From: Paraflavitalea sp. CAU 1676
GTDB lineage: Bacteria > Bacteroidota > Bacteroidia > Chitinophagales > Chitinophagaceae
DNA length: 64,000 nucleotides
Direction: 5' to 3'
Assembly (NCBI RefSeq): GCF_029223285.1
Contig: NZ_JARHUJ010000008.1
Location: 248,001-312,000, forward strand
In this document: positions 40,305 to 50,700 of the stretch, in pieces
Position numbering within the stretch: the stretch's first letter is position 1
Layout: each line of letters starts with the position of its first letter
Program-made: the position numbers and the translations under genes
The notes under the pieces: model-generated
Told to the model about the DNA's origin: nothing
What the model saw: the letters and a program-made list of their open reading frames with translations, nothing else
Database searches by the model: none

Positions 40305-40312
40305 CAAAGGTA
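40305..40312 (-). promoter_or_regulatory. -7 box (TACCTTTG) of the DUF177-rpmF-plsX operon
   Basis: On the minus strand TACCTTTG matches TAnnTTTG, 23 nt before the ATG at 40281. No strong -33 box is visible. Confidence 0.5.
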
Positions 40313-40492
40313 GGGATAATCAACTAAAGATTAGGCCCTAAGGATAAAAAAGGCGTAAAATATTCCCACATCCCTGAATTACGCTGTATCATCCTGTAAA
40401 TCAGGCATGCAGGATTCAATTTTCGGCTTTCGTAACAGAGTCTGCCGCTATTTATGCACCTTTGTAATCTAAATTAAAGCAGTAATTACGAT

Positions 40493-40969
40493 ATGAAAAA
40501 GCTTTTCTTACTGGCGGTAACCGCCACGACCTTATCCCTGGCACAAGCACAACCTCCCAAAGGACCCGCTAACCCAGGCGATGTATATGGAGCAAAAACA
40601 AATGCTAAAGGCGCGGTAGACATTGCCCAGCTGCCTGCTGCACTGTCCAGGAAAGACAGCATCCCCCAAACCAAGGTGATTGCCAAGGTGTTGGACGTAT
40701 GCCCCAAAAAAGGCTGCTGGATGAAAGTACAGGTAGACGACAACACCACCGCCTTCGTGAAAATGAAGGATTATGGCTTCTTTGTTCCCCTCGAACTTAT
40801 CGGTAAAACCGTGGTACTCGACACCGAGGCCAAACTGAAAACAACTTCTGTGAGCGAACTCAAGCACTACGCCGAAGACGCCAAGAAGCCCCAGGCCGAG
40901 ATCGACGCCATCACCGAGCCTAAAAAAGAGATCAGGCTGCTGGCCAACGGTATCCTGGTAATGAAATAA
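40493..40969 (+). CDS. DUF4920-family secreted protein
   Basis: 158 residues. Signal peptide (MKKLFLLAVTATTLSLAQAQ), then a region with GDVYGAKTNAKGAVDIAQLP and the Cys motif VCPKKGCWMKVQVDD, which fits DUF4920. The Cys-x4-Cys could bind metal or form a disulfide. It is preceded by a CACCTTTG element (one base off the -7 consensus). Function unknown; it lies upstream of a cytochrome-c peroxidase gene but with a terminator between. Confidence 0.85.
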   Translation: MKKLFLLAVTATTLSLAQAQPPKGPANPGDVYGAKTNAKGAVDIAQLPAALSRKDSIPQTKVIAKVLDVCPKKGCWMKVQVDDNTTAFVKMKDYGFFVPLELIGKTVVLDTEAKLKTTSVSELKHYAEDAKKPQAEIDAITEPKKEIRLLANGILVMK

Positions 40970-41083
40970 AAAACAAACGACCTCTCCCCTGGCTTACACA
41001 GGGAGCGTGGGTAACACGACAAGCCGGTTGCTCGCACCCTCACAGATGCTCAAAACAGCTGGCGAGCCGGGTCATATATAATT

Positions 41084-41136
41084 AAAAAGCGCAGAAGCTC
41101 CGGTGATACGATCCGGTGTTTCTGCGCTTTTGTTTT
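41084..41136 (+). terminator. Intrinsic terminator between DUF4920 and the peroxidase gene
   Basis: AAAAGCGCAGAA pairs with TTCTGCGCTTTT around an inner CCGG...CCGG, followed by GTTTTT. It ends 25 bp before the ATG at 41162. Confidence 0.85.
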
Positions 41137-41147
41137 TCCCATCCCAA

Positions 41148-41155
41148 TATATTTG
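41148..41155 (+). promoter_or_regulatory. -7 box (TATATTTG) of the peroxidase gene
   Basis: TATATTTG matches TAnnTTTG and ends 6 nt before the ATG at 41162. A TTTG in the terminator tail (41129-41132) lies upstream with a 15-nt spacer. Confidence 0.5.
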
Positions 41156-41161
41156 TACCGT

Positions 41162-42295
41162 ATGAAGAAGTTCATCGTAGTAGCGGTGCTCGTTGCGCTC
41201 GTAGCCGGAATCGCTTCTTTTACCCATAACCCCACGCCAGGCACCATCGATGTCAACGACAGCCTGCGTGCGTTGTACTCAAGGCCAGTAGCCGAATGGC
41301 CCAAACCTACCATCGAAGCAGGTGTACAATGGAAAGAAATGAGCGCCCTGCCGGTCGATTCCAACATCGTGGCCAACCTGAAAGATCCGAAGATCAACCT
41401 GGGTAAACTCCTGTTCTTCGATCCCCGCTTATCCGGTTCCAACCAGATTTCCTGCAGCAGCTGCCATGATCCCGACCTGGCCTGGACAGATGGCCGCACC
41501 GTTTCCCTGGGCAGTGATCGTAGGCAGGGCACCCGCAACACGTCAACCTTGCTCAATGTAGCGCAGGTGAAAGACCTGTTCTGGGATGGTCGCTCAACCA
41601 GTCTCGAAGACCAGGCCATCAACCCCATCGCCACCATCCACGAAATGAACCAGGAGCCACCCACCATACCCGAGGAGCTCGAGGCTATACCGGGGTATGT
41701 GGACCTGTTTGAAAAAGTATATGGCAGCAAAAGGATCAGCCTCGATCGCGTACTCGATGCGCTCGCCGCTTTCGAACGTTCCATCGCCAGCCGTAGCAGC
41801 CGCTTCGACGAATTCATCAATGGCAAATACACCAAACTCAATGATGAAGAGATCCAGGGCCTGCACCTCTTCCGCACCAAGGCCCGCTGCATGAACTGCC
41901 ACAACGGAACCTATTTCACCGACAACCAGTTTCACAATATCGGGCTCACTTATTACGGCCGTAAATACGAAGACCTCGGTCGATACAAAGTGACCAAAGA
42001 AGCCGCCGACGTAGGCAAGTTCCGCACCCCCTCGCTGCGCGATGTGATGAAGACCCGCCCGTGGATGCACAATGGACTCTTCTATAACATCGAAGGCATC
42101 ATGAACATGTACAGTGCAGGTATGCCGCAGCCCAAACGCAAGCCCGAACAGGCAAATGATCCGCTGTTTCCGGCAACCGACCTGCTGATCAAAAAGCTCG
42201 ACCTCACACCCGAAGAAAAGAAGTCGCTGATAGCATTCCTGGATGCCATTACCGGAGTTCCCGATAAGATGGATAGACCAGAACTTCCGAAATAA
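41162..42295 (+). CDS. Di-heme cytochrome-c peroxidase (CcpA/MauG family)
   Basis: 377 residues from the ATG at 41162. Signal peptide (KKFIVVAVLVALVAGIASF) exports it to the periplasm. Two c-type heme sites: CSSCH (in ISCSSCHDPDLAW) and CMNCH (in ARCMNCHNGTYF). LGKLLFFDPRLSGSNQIS and RNTSTLLNVAQVKDLFWDGR are the MauG/CcpA marks, and MKTRPWMHNGLFY appears near the C-terminus. It reduces H2O2 with electrons from a small cytochrome or oxidises a protein partner. A TonB-dependent receptor follows on the same strand. Confidence 0.93.
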   Translation: MKKFIVVAVLVALVAGIASFTHNPTPGTIDVNDSLRALYSRPVAEWPKPTIEAGVQWKEMSALPVDSNIVANLKDPKINLGKLLFFDPRLSGSNQISCSSCHDPDLAWTDGRTVSLGSDRRQGTRNTSTLLNVAQVKDLFWDGRSTSLEDQAINPIATIHEMNQEPPTIPEELEAIPGYVDLFEKVYGSKRISLDRVLDALAAFERSIASRSSRFDEFINGKYTKLNDEEIQGLHLFRTKARCMNCHNGTYFTDNQFHNIGLTYYGRKYEDLGRYKVTKEAADVGKFRTPSLRDVMKTRPWMHNGLFYNIEGIMNMYSAGMPQPKRKPEQANDPLFPATDLLIKKLDLTPEEKKSLIAFLDAITGVPDKMDRPELPK

Positions 42296-42406
42296 TTCCG
42301 CCGCTGGCTAAAATGCTTCCCCGCCAATGGGGGAAGGAGCTATTACCTGCGTGTCTGTGCGCGATTTATGCGTAATATTGACGTTCATAATCATCGAACG
42401 ATTCAT

Positions 42407-44524
42407 ATGAAGTTAATTTTACCATTGATCGGAACAGTCTTGTGCGCAAGTGCATATGCCCAAACGTCCGACACCCTGGAGGCGATAACCGTTACTGCCC
42501 AAAAGAAAGAAGAGAAACTGCAAAAGATACCCGTGAGCGTGTCGGCCATCACGGCCCGTCAGGTACTTGATTATCGTTTGTGGAATACCAAAGAGATCAC
42601 CGCCATCGTACCCAATCTCTATTCCGCCGATCCGGGCGATGGCCGCAATGTAACCTCCATCCGCGGCATCACTACCACCTCATACGATCCTGCAGTAGCA
42701 ACGTATATCGACGGCGTAAACCAGTTTGGCCTCGATACCTATATTTCTCAGCTCAACGACATCGAACGCATAGAAGTGTTGCGCGGCCCGCAGGGCACGC
42801 TCTATGGCCGCAATGCCATGGGCGGCGTCATCAATATCATCACAAAACAGCCCGGCAATCAACTCAACGGATTTGCCGAAGCCAATATCGGCAACTATGG
42901 CCAGCAGCGTTATGCAGCCGGCTTCCGGGCCCCGCTGGTAAAGAATAAACTCAACCTCGGCGTAACCGGCATCTACGATCAACGCGATGGATATTATACC
43001 AACCTGTACAACAACAAAGACTTCGATCGCCAGCACGGCATATCCGGTAACTATTACCTCAAATACCTGGTGAGCCCACGCTGGTCCGTCACCTTCAACC
43101 TCAAGCATGTAGCCAACCGCAACAACGGCACCTTCCCGCTCACGAATGGGGTAGAGGATGCACTGGAACATCCCTTCGAGCTCAATCAGAATGCAGTGAC
43201 AGAGATGGTCGACAATACCTTCAATACATCGTTGTCGATACAACATACCGGTGCTGCTTTCAACTTCAGTTCGCAAACAGCCTGGCAGTCGAACCACCGT
43301 TATTACCGCAGTCCCATCGATGGTGATTTTTCTCCCATAGACGGCGTAACCATCATCAATGATTATGGCAAGGACTGGAACAAGGTGAAAGTATTTACGC
43401 AGGAGTTCAGGTTCACCTCAGTTGCTACTGCACCTTTTAAATGGACGGCCGGTACTTACCTGTTTGCACTCGACAACCCGGTAAAACAAACCACTCATTT
43501 CGGAGAAGATGCCGCCATGGTAGGATCGCCCGATAAGAACTACGGACTCATCAATACTTCTACCGGTAAAGGATTCGGATTGGCATTCTATGGAGAAGCA
43601 GGTTATGTGTTGAACAAGCAGTGGGAAGTGATAGCAGGTCTCCGTTATGACTACGAGCGCAAGAAACAACAGGTGTTGGGCGAATACCAGCCCGACGGAT
43701 CACCCACGCCCATCTTCGACTTTCAACCCGATACCAGTGCACGCGCCAGCTTCAATGCCTTCTCACCCAAAGTTGGTTTGCTGTACCATGCCGCACAGCA
43801 CAACGACCTGTTTGTAACCTATAGCCGCGGTTATCGCGCCGGTGGCCTCACGCAACTGGCTGCCGATCCTTCCACGCCGCCTTTGTACGCTTACAAGCCC
43901 GAATACAGCAACAATATCGAGTTGGGCAGCAAGAATACCTTTTTCAACAATAAGCTGCGCGTCAATGTAGCGCTCTTCTATGCCACGATCACCGATGCAC
44001 AGGTGCCTACGCTGGTACTGCCCGAAGCCATCACCGTAACCCGGAATGCCGGTAAGCTGAATAGCAAAGGAGCAGAGCTGGAATTGGCGGCATTGCCGTT
44101 GAAGGGATTGGAATTGAATTATCAGGCGGGCTTTACCGATGCGGAGTACAAAACACTCAAGGTATCGCAGAACGGGGGAACCGTAGACCTGGCTGGTAAA
44201 AAGCAGCTTTTTACACCCGATATGACCTCTATGCTGGCCCTCCAATACCAGTTGCCGGTGAGCCAAAAGCCATTTGTACAACTGATGGCACGTGGCGAAT
44301 GGCAGTACCTGGGCGAGCAGTATTTCGACCTGGCCAATAACATCCGCCAGTCACCTTATAACCTCCTGAATGCACGGGCAGGAATCATCACCAAATATGC
44401 GGAAATTCTCTTTTGGGGTCGTAATTTAGGTAACAGGAAATATGTCAGCTATGCCTATGATTTTGGCGCTGTACACCTGGGCAATCCTGAAACCTGGGGT
44501 TTTACCCTTCGGGTAAAATGGTAG
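42407..44524 (+). CDS. TonB-dependent outer-membrane receptor
   Basis: 705 residues from the ATG at 42407, whose next codons start a signal peptide (KLILPLIGTVLCASAYAQ). The plug has EAITVTAQKKEEKLQKIPVS (TonB box-like start), IRGITTTSYDP, and the classical RIEVLRGPQGTLYGRNAMGG and VINIITKQP. A 22-stranded barrel follows, with the terminal strand GNPETWGFTLRVKW. It imports a siderophore, vitamin or similar ligand using TonB energy. No carboxypeptidase-like N-terminal domain is present, so it is a classical rather than a SusC type. Ligand unknown. Confidence 0.93.
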   Translation: MKLILPLIGTVLCASAYAQTSDTLEAITVTAQKKEEKLQKIPVSVSAITARQVLDYRLWNTKEITAIVPNLYSADPGDGRNVTSIRGITTTSYDPAVATYIDGVNQFGLDTYISQLNDIERIEVLRGPQGTLYGRNAMGGVINIITKQPGNQLNGFAEANIGNYGQQRYAAGFRAPLVKNKLNLGVTGIYDQRDGYYTNLYNNKDFDRQHGISGNYYLKYLVSPRWSVTFNLKHVANRNNGTFPLTNGVEDALEHPFELNQNAVTEMVDNTFNTSLSIQHTGAAFNFSSQTAWQSNHRYYRSPIDGDFSPIDGVTIINDYGKDWNKVKVFTQEFRFTSVATAPFKWTAGTYLFALDNPVKQTTHFGEDAAMVGSPDKNYGLINTSTGKGFGLAFYGEAGYVLNKQWEVIAGLRYDYERKKQQVLGEYQPDGSPTPIFDFQPDTSARASFNAFSPKVGLLYHAAQHNDLFVTYSRGYRAGGLTQLAADPSTPPLYAYKPEYSNNIELGSKNTFFNNKLRVNVALFYATITDAQVPTLVLPEAITVTRNAGKLNSKGAELELAALPLKGLELNYQAGFTDAEYKTLKVSQNGGTVDLAGKKQLFTPDMTSMLALQYQLPVSQKPFVQLMARGEWQYLGEQYFDLANNIRQSPYNLLNARAGIITKYAEILFWGRNLGNRKYVSYAYDFGAVHLGNPETWGFTLRVKW

Positions 44525-44615
44525 TGCTTCTGCGTGCATGATGTATTACCCTTGCCGCTGCCAAACCACCAACGATTGATGTGCCAGATTTGTTAACATA
44601 GAAAAAGACCAAGAC

Positions 44616-44876
44616 ATGGGTAACAAAAAACGGCCTGAGGACGAAAAGGAATACCTCGACAATTCGGATGCAGGTAGTGATGCAGGTAAGGAGCAGGAAA
44701 TCGATGAAGCTGCAACTGGAGCAGTGCTGCCCGATCCGGAAGAGATCAAACTGGGCCCTCTGCACAAAACCGGCGATGAGCATCGTACTGTCATCGATGT
44801 AAGCAAACCTGCTGATAACAATATTAACCGCGATGAAGATGAACATGCATCGTGGGATTACAGGCGTAACAAATAA
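44616..44876 (+). CDS. Small acidic hypothetical protein
   Basis: 86 residues, hydrophilic, rich in Asp/Glu/Asn/Lys (NSDAGSDAGKEQEIDEA; HTASWDYRRNK-like end HASWDYRRNK). No hydrophobic segment or signal peptide; probably disordered and cytosolic. The codon use matches neighbours and the ATG is well placed after a 91-bp gap. I do not recognise the family. It lies between the TonB receptor and a glycerophosphodiesterase on the same strand. Confidence 0.6.
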   Translation: MGNKKRPEDEKEYLDNSDAGSDAGKEQEIDEAATGAVLPDPEEIKLGPLHKTGDEHRTVIDVSKPADNNINRDEDEHASWDYRRNK

Positions 44877-44932
44877 ATTAATGCGGGCATCACAGCAGTG
44901 ATTGTATATTTATGGCTTCAACCAAATACTCC

Positions 44933-45856
44933 ATGAAACATACGCTGCCATTACTGTCTGTATCATCCGTTCTTGCGTTATTTGCGCTGTTTTCCTGTAA
45001 AACAACCCAGAAATCTGTGAGCTCCTTTCAGTTTCCTGCATTCTATAAAGAAGGTCACCGCGGTACTCGCGGACTGATGCCTGAGAATACCATCCCGGCC
45101 ATGACCAAGGCGATCGAGGTAGGCGCCAATTTCATCGAGGTGGATATCTATATCACCAAAGACAAGCAGGTATTGATCGCCCACGATCCTTATGTGAACG
45201 TGAACCATTCGCTGTACGACGATGGTCGGGAGATCGAAAAAACGGATGCGAAGAAGTATGTGTGGCGCCAGATGAACTATGCCGACATCCGCAAGTTCGA
45301 CGTAGGTTCCAAACCTTACAACGGATGGCCGCAGCAGCAGAAGATCAAAACGTACATGCCATTGTTGGGCGAGCTCATCGATTCGGTAGAAGCGTTTACT
45401 AAGGAGCGTAAGCTGACACCCGTGATCTATAACATAGAAGTTAAGACCAGTCCACAATACGATAGCCTCGGTTATAATGCCGGCCCCGAAGAGATGATCA
45501 CGGCCGTTATGGATGTGGTGAAGAGCAAGAACATCGGCAATCGTTTTTACATACAATCATTCGATGTCCGTCCGCTGCAGGTAGTGCACAAGAACTATCC
45601 CGGTGTGATGATCGGTTTTCTCACGGGCGACGCGAAAGCCACGTTGGAAGGCAACCTGAAGCAACTGGGTTTTACGCCTGATATCTATAGTCCGCATTAC
45701 AAACTCGTAACACCCGACATGGTGAAGGCCTGCAAGGAACAAAAGATGAAGCTGGTGCCCTGGACAGTGAATACGCAGGAAGAGATGAAAGCACTGATCA
45801 AGCTCGGTGTTGATGGTATCATCACCGATTATCCCAATTACTTCAGTCAGCTATAA
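44933..45856 (+). CDS. Glycerophosphodiester phosphodiesterase (lipoprotein)
   Basis: 307 residues from the ATG at 44933; an in-frame ATG at 44912 adds seven residues. Signal peptide with lipobox LFALFS-C. Catalytic GDPD features: EGHRGTRGLMPENTIPA (catalytic His and Arg), GANFIEVDIYITKDKQVLIAHDP (metal-binding Glu and Asp; catalytic His), and C-terminal LVPWTVNTQEEMKALIKLGV and DGIITDYPNYF. It hydrolyses glycerophosphodiesters to glycerol 3-phosphate and an alcohol in the periplasm or outer membrane. It ends with a terminator 22 bp later. Confidence 0.94.
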   Translation: MKHTLPLLSVSSVLALFALFSCKTTQKSVSSFQFPAFYKEGHRGTRGLMPENTIPAMTKAIEVGANFIEVDIYITKDKQVLIAHDPYVNVNHSLYDDGREIEKTDAKKYVWRQMNYADIRKFDVGSKPYNGWPQQQKIKTYMPLLGELIDSVEAFTKERKLTPVIYNIEVKTSPQYDSLGYNAGPEEMITAVMDVVKSKNIGNRFYIQSFDVRPLQVVHKNYPGVMIGFLTGDAKATLEGNLKQLGFTPDIYSPHYKLVTPDMVKACKEQKMKLVPWTVNTQEEMKALIKLGVDGIITDYPNYFSQL

Positions 45857-45877
45857 CTGTAAAATACTTATTTGGAT

Positions 45878-45920
45878 CGGCAGGCCCCGCGTCAACAATG
45901 GCGTAAGGCCTGCCGGTTTC
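45878..45920 (+). terminator. Hairpin terminator after the phosphodiesterase gene
   Basis: CGGCAGGCC / GGCCTGCCG stem with a 20-nt loop, followed by GTTTCATTTG. A weak U-tract. Confidence 0.65.
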
Positions 45921-46467
45921 ATTTGTGTGCGTTGGTAAAACACTACATGGCCTTCCAAACTTCCTTAGGCTGGTTAGCTTTCCAGCCACTCTTCTTGTAA
46001 GTCATCTTCCTGCTTGTCCTGTGCGCCGCGGGCTCGTTTACAAGCTGCCCGCCCGCGAGGCTACTTCCCCCTCCGCCGCAAATTCCCGCTTCCGTAAGCG
46101 CCTTTTACCGAAACCGTAACAGGAGTAGGCTAATCTTGTCGCAAATTTGTATTACAGTAAGCGAATATAACCCAAAGGGTTAGCAGCTAAAGAGATCAGG
46201 TGGTGCTGCTGCGGGCAATGGCCCGGACCCTTATCAAGATAGTTCTTTGTAAAGGCTGGTGGGGCCTCTCCGTTGTGCTTTCAAGCGCTGACATGAACGG
46301 ATTATGTGGACCATCTGAATTGACATCATCAGTGTCCCACCTCTTTTTTTCGCTTCCGCCATTCACAGCGCTGCACAGGCAGCCTGTCATCATAATAAGT
46401 CCTTTGAGTGGTTCCATTTACCTATGAAGAAAGTTAAACCGGTTCCTTTGAAGGCACTAATGCTCCC
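45921..46467. other. Gene-poor intergenic stretch
   Basis: About 550 bp of mixed composition with short open frames that lack signal peptides, family matches or promoters. I see nothing to support as a gene or RNA. Confidence 0.4.
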
Positions 46468-46500
46468 CGGGAAGTCTGCCGCTTTGCGACAGACTTCCCG
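46468..46500. other. Strong hairpin without a U-tract
   Basis: CGGGAAGTCTG (46468-46478) pairs perfectly with CAGACTTCCCG (46490-46500); the inner CGC-TTT-GCG extends it with one mismatch, giving a 14-pair stem. It is followed by AATTTGCC, not a T-run. May be a processed RNA, attenuator, recombination scar or end of an RNA transcript from the left. Confidence 0.6.
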
Positions 46501-46764
46501 AATTTGCCGCCCGGTCATTACTCACTATTCATCCAACGATCATTTCCCGGTCAAGCCGCACAACCAGGCCAAGCCACGATGTTCGGCCACACAACACGGC
46601 CAACACAAACAACTTAGCCAACACTCATTACCCAGCCACCCCTCACTGCCGCCAGCTTTCGCCACCTATAGCATGACGACATACCCTATTCGTGGTAGCC
46701 AAGCCAGCATAACTGACCATCATGGTCAACCTTGAAGAAAAATTACCACAAAGAGGGAATTTTT

Positions 46765-46944
46765 TTATTTTGGAAAAGTCTCTATTTTTATACCTGTTAA
46801 TTGAGCCCCGCGTACCTTGATGAAATGGTAAACTGTACAACCTGTGTATTCAGCACGAGCCTGAATGAGTAGATCAAAACTTCCTTCGCCTGTAGTATTA
46901 CTGATACCTATTGTGATCTGTTGACCGGATTCGGGCAGCAGCAA
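46765..46944 (-). pseudogene. Possible C-terminal gene fragment
   Basis: A 59-codon open segment on the minus strand with protein-like composition: LLLPESGQQITIGISNTTGE, then LIQARAEYTGCTVYHFIKVR and a TAA stop at 46765-46767. A stop codon (46948-46950) lies just upstream and only a TTG could start it. This suggests the tail of a beta-rich secreted protein whose upstream part was lost or frameshifted. An intact C-terminal ending but no start fits a remnant. Family not recognised. Confidence 0.3.
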
Positions 46945-47083
46945 TGATCACCTCTGCATGTAGCGCATGTAGCCTTTATCTTTTTTCACACCCTACCTGT
47001 ACAATCGTAGTGTTTCATGCCCGTGCATGAAGCAGATGACTATGCATTGTCATTATTTAACCTAAAAATAAGTCCGACTGCTT

Positions 47084-47647
47084 ATGAACAAAATCTACCA
47101 GGCGTCGTTCATTTTGCTGTTGACGATCATGGCGTTTCCCTCCAGGGGGCAAACCATCAGGCCCTTTATCTTCAACTCGACCGGGGGCATCTACAATGAG
47201 CCCAATGGGTATTACCGGTTCGATTGGAGCGTGGGAGAAATGACCATGATCAGTACAATGGCACCGTCCGACAGTACCTTTCTCCTCACGCACGGCTTGT
47301 TACAGCCGTTAACGGAGATCATCGGTAATTCCTACCTGTCACTCTTATTCGCCCCGGGCGAATACCGCTTATTTCCCAATCCCACAGCGGGCAAGTTCGA
47401 GCTAGACTTCTTTATCCGGGAATCCGGCTTTATGCAGTTACAGCTAACGGATAACAATGGTAAAGTACTGGAGAAGCGGGAGTTCGATTACAACAACTGT
47501 TGCCGCATCCACTACTTCGACCTTACCCGCTATCCATCGGGCACCTATTTCGTAGTGGCGCGTTTATCGCCCGACAGGAAAAGGAGTGATAACAAATCGG
47601 TTATCAGGCATAGCGGATTCCGGGTGCTCAAGATCGACAACCGATGA
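47084..47647 (+). CDS. Small secreted protein with T9SS type A sorting domain
   Basis: 187 residues. Signal peptide (NKIYQASFILLLTIMAFPSRG). The middle (STGGIYNEPNGYYRFDWSVG then EMTMISTMAPSD, THGLLQPL) is a compact domain seen repeatedly in Chitinophagaceae T9SS substrates. The C-terminal part is a T9SS type A domain: YRLFPNPTAGKFELDFFI, LQLTDNNGKVLEKREF, HYFDLTRYPSGTYFVVARL, ending GFRVLKIDNR. It should be secreted across the outer membrane and attached at the surface. It precedes the fibre-like gene by 95 bp, so it may be its partner. Confidence 0.85.
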   Translation: MNKIYQASFILLLTIMAFPSRGQTIRPFIFNSTGGIYNEPNGYYRFDWSVGEMTMISTMAPSDSTFLLTHGLLQPLTEIIGNSYLSLLFAPGEYRLFPNPTAGKFELDFFIRESGFMQLQLTDNNGKVLEKREFDYNNCCRIHYFDLTRYPSGTYFVVARLSPDRKRSDNKSVIRHSGFRVLKIDNR

Positions 47648-47742
47648 TCATTTTGTGCAAATACCTGAATCGTTGCGGTCAACAATCAACCGCCCTTAAA
47701 ACAATCAACTCTGCATCTCTCTAACCACAAAACAAATCAACT

Positions 47743-50700
47743 ATGAAGAGAATTTTATGCCTGATCACCGTATTGCAGCTGGTGGCGCTGTGCTCGATGG
47801 CCCAGGCACCGGCCCTGATGAACTACCAGGGGGTGGCCCGTAATGCTGTGGGCAACGCGTTGCCCAACAAGCCCATCAAGCTGCGTTTGAACATCCGTAA
47901 CGGATCGGCTGCAGGCAGCATCGTATATTCAGAAACAAGATCGGTCACCACCAACCAGGTGGGACTGTTCAATGTACAAATAGGAAGCGGTGGCGCTACC
48001 AATGTAAGTGGTACTGTTGCCGGCATCGACTGGAGCAACGGTCCCAAGTTCATACAAGTAGAAATTGATCCCGAGAACGGTACCGCATTTACGTCTGTAG
48101 GAGCTTCCCAGCTACTCTCTGTACCCTATGCCTTGTTTGCAGGGTCGGGCAATGCAGGCGGACCGGCAGGTGGAGATCTTACAGGTACTTACCCTAATCC
48201 GGCCATAGCGCCGGGCGCAGTAGTGAGCAGTAAAATTGCCAGTGATGCGGTAACGACGGCCAAAATTGCTGACGCCAACGTCACTACAGCGAAACTGGCT
48301 GATGGATCGGTAACGATGGCCAAGTTGCAGGATGGATCGGTAGTGACAGTGAAGCTGGCAGATAATGCGGTGACCACGCCCAAGATCGCGAACAATGCAG
48401 TGACCACGGCGAAGGTGTTGGATGGCAATATTACAACAGGGAAACTGGCAGATGGATCAGTATCGACGCCGAAGCTGGGCGACGGCTCTGTTACTACTCC
48501 AAAGCTCGCCGACAATGCTGTAACTACAGCCAAAGTAACGGATGCGAATATCACCTCAGCAAAACTGGCGGATGGATCAGTAACGACGCCGAAACTGGGC
48601 GACGGCTCTGTTACTACTCCGAAGCTCGCCGACAATGCTGTAACTACAGCCAAAGTAACGGATGCGAATATCACCTCAGCAAAACTGGCGGATGGATCAG
48701 TAACGACGCCGAAGCTGGGCGACGGTTCTGTTACTACTATAAAGCTCGCCGACAACGCAGTGACAACTGCCAAAGTAATGGATGCGAATATCACTTCAGC
48801 AAAACTGGCAGATGGATCAGTAACGACCGTCAAAGTACTCGATGCCAACATCACCACACCAAAGCTGGCCGACGGTGCAGTGACGATGGCAAAGCTCGAT
48901 CCCGGTATCACTTTCCCGCCAACAGGACCAGCAGGTGGCGACCTCGACGACACTTATCCCAACCCCACAGTGGCTGCGATCCGTGGCGTCAACGTATCGC
49001 CAACCCTGCCTTTGAACGGTCAGGTATTAAAGTTCAATGGCGTAGACTGGGCGCCTGCTGCCGGCGGTGGCGGCGGGTCACTCACGTTGCCTTATAATAC
49101 GATAGAAAATGATGCAAACACATTGTTCTCCATTACCAACAATGGCGATGGTACATCGCTGGAAGGTATCAACAATACGACCACTTCCAGCATCGCGGCC
49201 ATTCGCGGAGTCATCACCTCCACAGCCCCCGGCGGTTTCTCATCGGCTGTACGCGGTGCCAACAACGGTACCGGCGGACTGGGTATAGGTGTATGGGGAT
49301 CACAGAATGGCTCGGGTTGGGGCGTTTATGGTAATACGCCCAATGGCCTTGGTGTATATGGCAATTCAAGCGCCAACGGCTATGGAGTATATGCCAACAG
49401 CAATACCGGTATCGGCTTGCAGGCTACTTCCAACAATGGTATCGCCGCCAATTTGTCGATCTTTAACAATGCCAATAACAACAATGTACTTAATGCCAGT
49501 ACCGTAGGTAATGGTACAGTCATCAACGTAACGACAACTGGCAATGGTACCGGTGTATTTAGTTCTACCGGTTCAGGTTTTGGTGTGCATGGAATCGCCA
49601 GCTCGCAATCCTCGGCGGGTATTATTGGCGATAACACTGGCGCAGGTGAAGCGGTAGTAGGTCGCACAACTTCCGACATTGCAGGCGCTGTAGTAGGCCG
49701 CAATGATGGCGGTGGTTATGGCGTACGTGGTTTCATTGCCACCAACACCAGTAATACCGGAGTAGGTGTATTCGGACAGGTTGGATTGAACGGTAGTACC
49801 GGCCGCGCAGGTCTGTTTACCAATACCAACCAAACCAATACCGAAGCCAATATCCTGCAGGTAGAGTCCAACAGCAATGGTAATATACCCGACAATACCC
49901 TCGGCAATGCATCGTCCTTCTTCCTCGACAATACCAACAGTGTTGGTGCTGCAGTAAGAGCAGAGGTGAATACCATCTTCGGCAACTTCGGGGCTGCGGG
50001 CGTATTCGGTATTTCATCAGGAACCGGTGGTCGTGCAGGTCTCTTCTATGCATCCAACCCCGCCGGTAATGGCGCTTCACTCATATCGCTCACAGATGGT
50101 AATGGTAATGCTATCACGGCCAATGCCGGTAAAGATGGCAATGGAGTAGAAACCAATATCGATGGAGCTGGTACGGCCCTGTATGCCTGGGTGCCATCCT
50201 TCTCCGAGGGACGTGCAGGCAGGTTCGAGATCTTCAACGAAGACAATGACAATACCGCCGTCACCGTGAAAACAGTAGGTAATGGTACCGCAGGTGATTT
50301 CAAGGTAGATCGTACTACTGGTACATCTCCTGCTGTAAAAGGTGAAGTGAATTCCATCTTCGCCAACTTTGGTACCGCAGGTATATTTGGTGAGTCATCT
50401 GGTACAGGTGGCTATGCAGGTCTCTTCTATTCGTCCAACCCCGGTGGCAACGGTCCGGCCGTACTGGCCCTTACAGAAGGCAACGGCAACGGCATTACCG
50501 CCAATGCTGGTGGCACTGGCGATGGCGTAGAAGCCTCCTGCGATGGCAATGGAAATGCCATCTCTGGTTTCATCCCCAACTTCGGCACCGGTAAAGCTGG
50601 CCGTTTCGCCAACTTCAACAATGCCAACAGTCAGCCAGTTGTGCACGTTACCACAACCGGAACGGGATCTACGCTGCTCGTTAACCACCAGGGCGCATCA

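Noticed and set aside
46424-46735. A 103-codon plus-strand frame starting MKKVKPVPLKALM
   Set aside because: It runs through the perfect hairpin and a G-poor stretch, is rich in Ser/Pro/His/Gln without domain pattern, and has no promoter.
48189-48953. A 254-codon minus-strand frame within the fibre gene
   Set aside because: It is the reverse reading of the 30-bp repeats (VVTDPSASF-type decapeptides), an automatic consequence of the tandem array.
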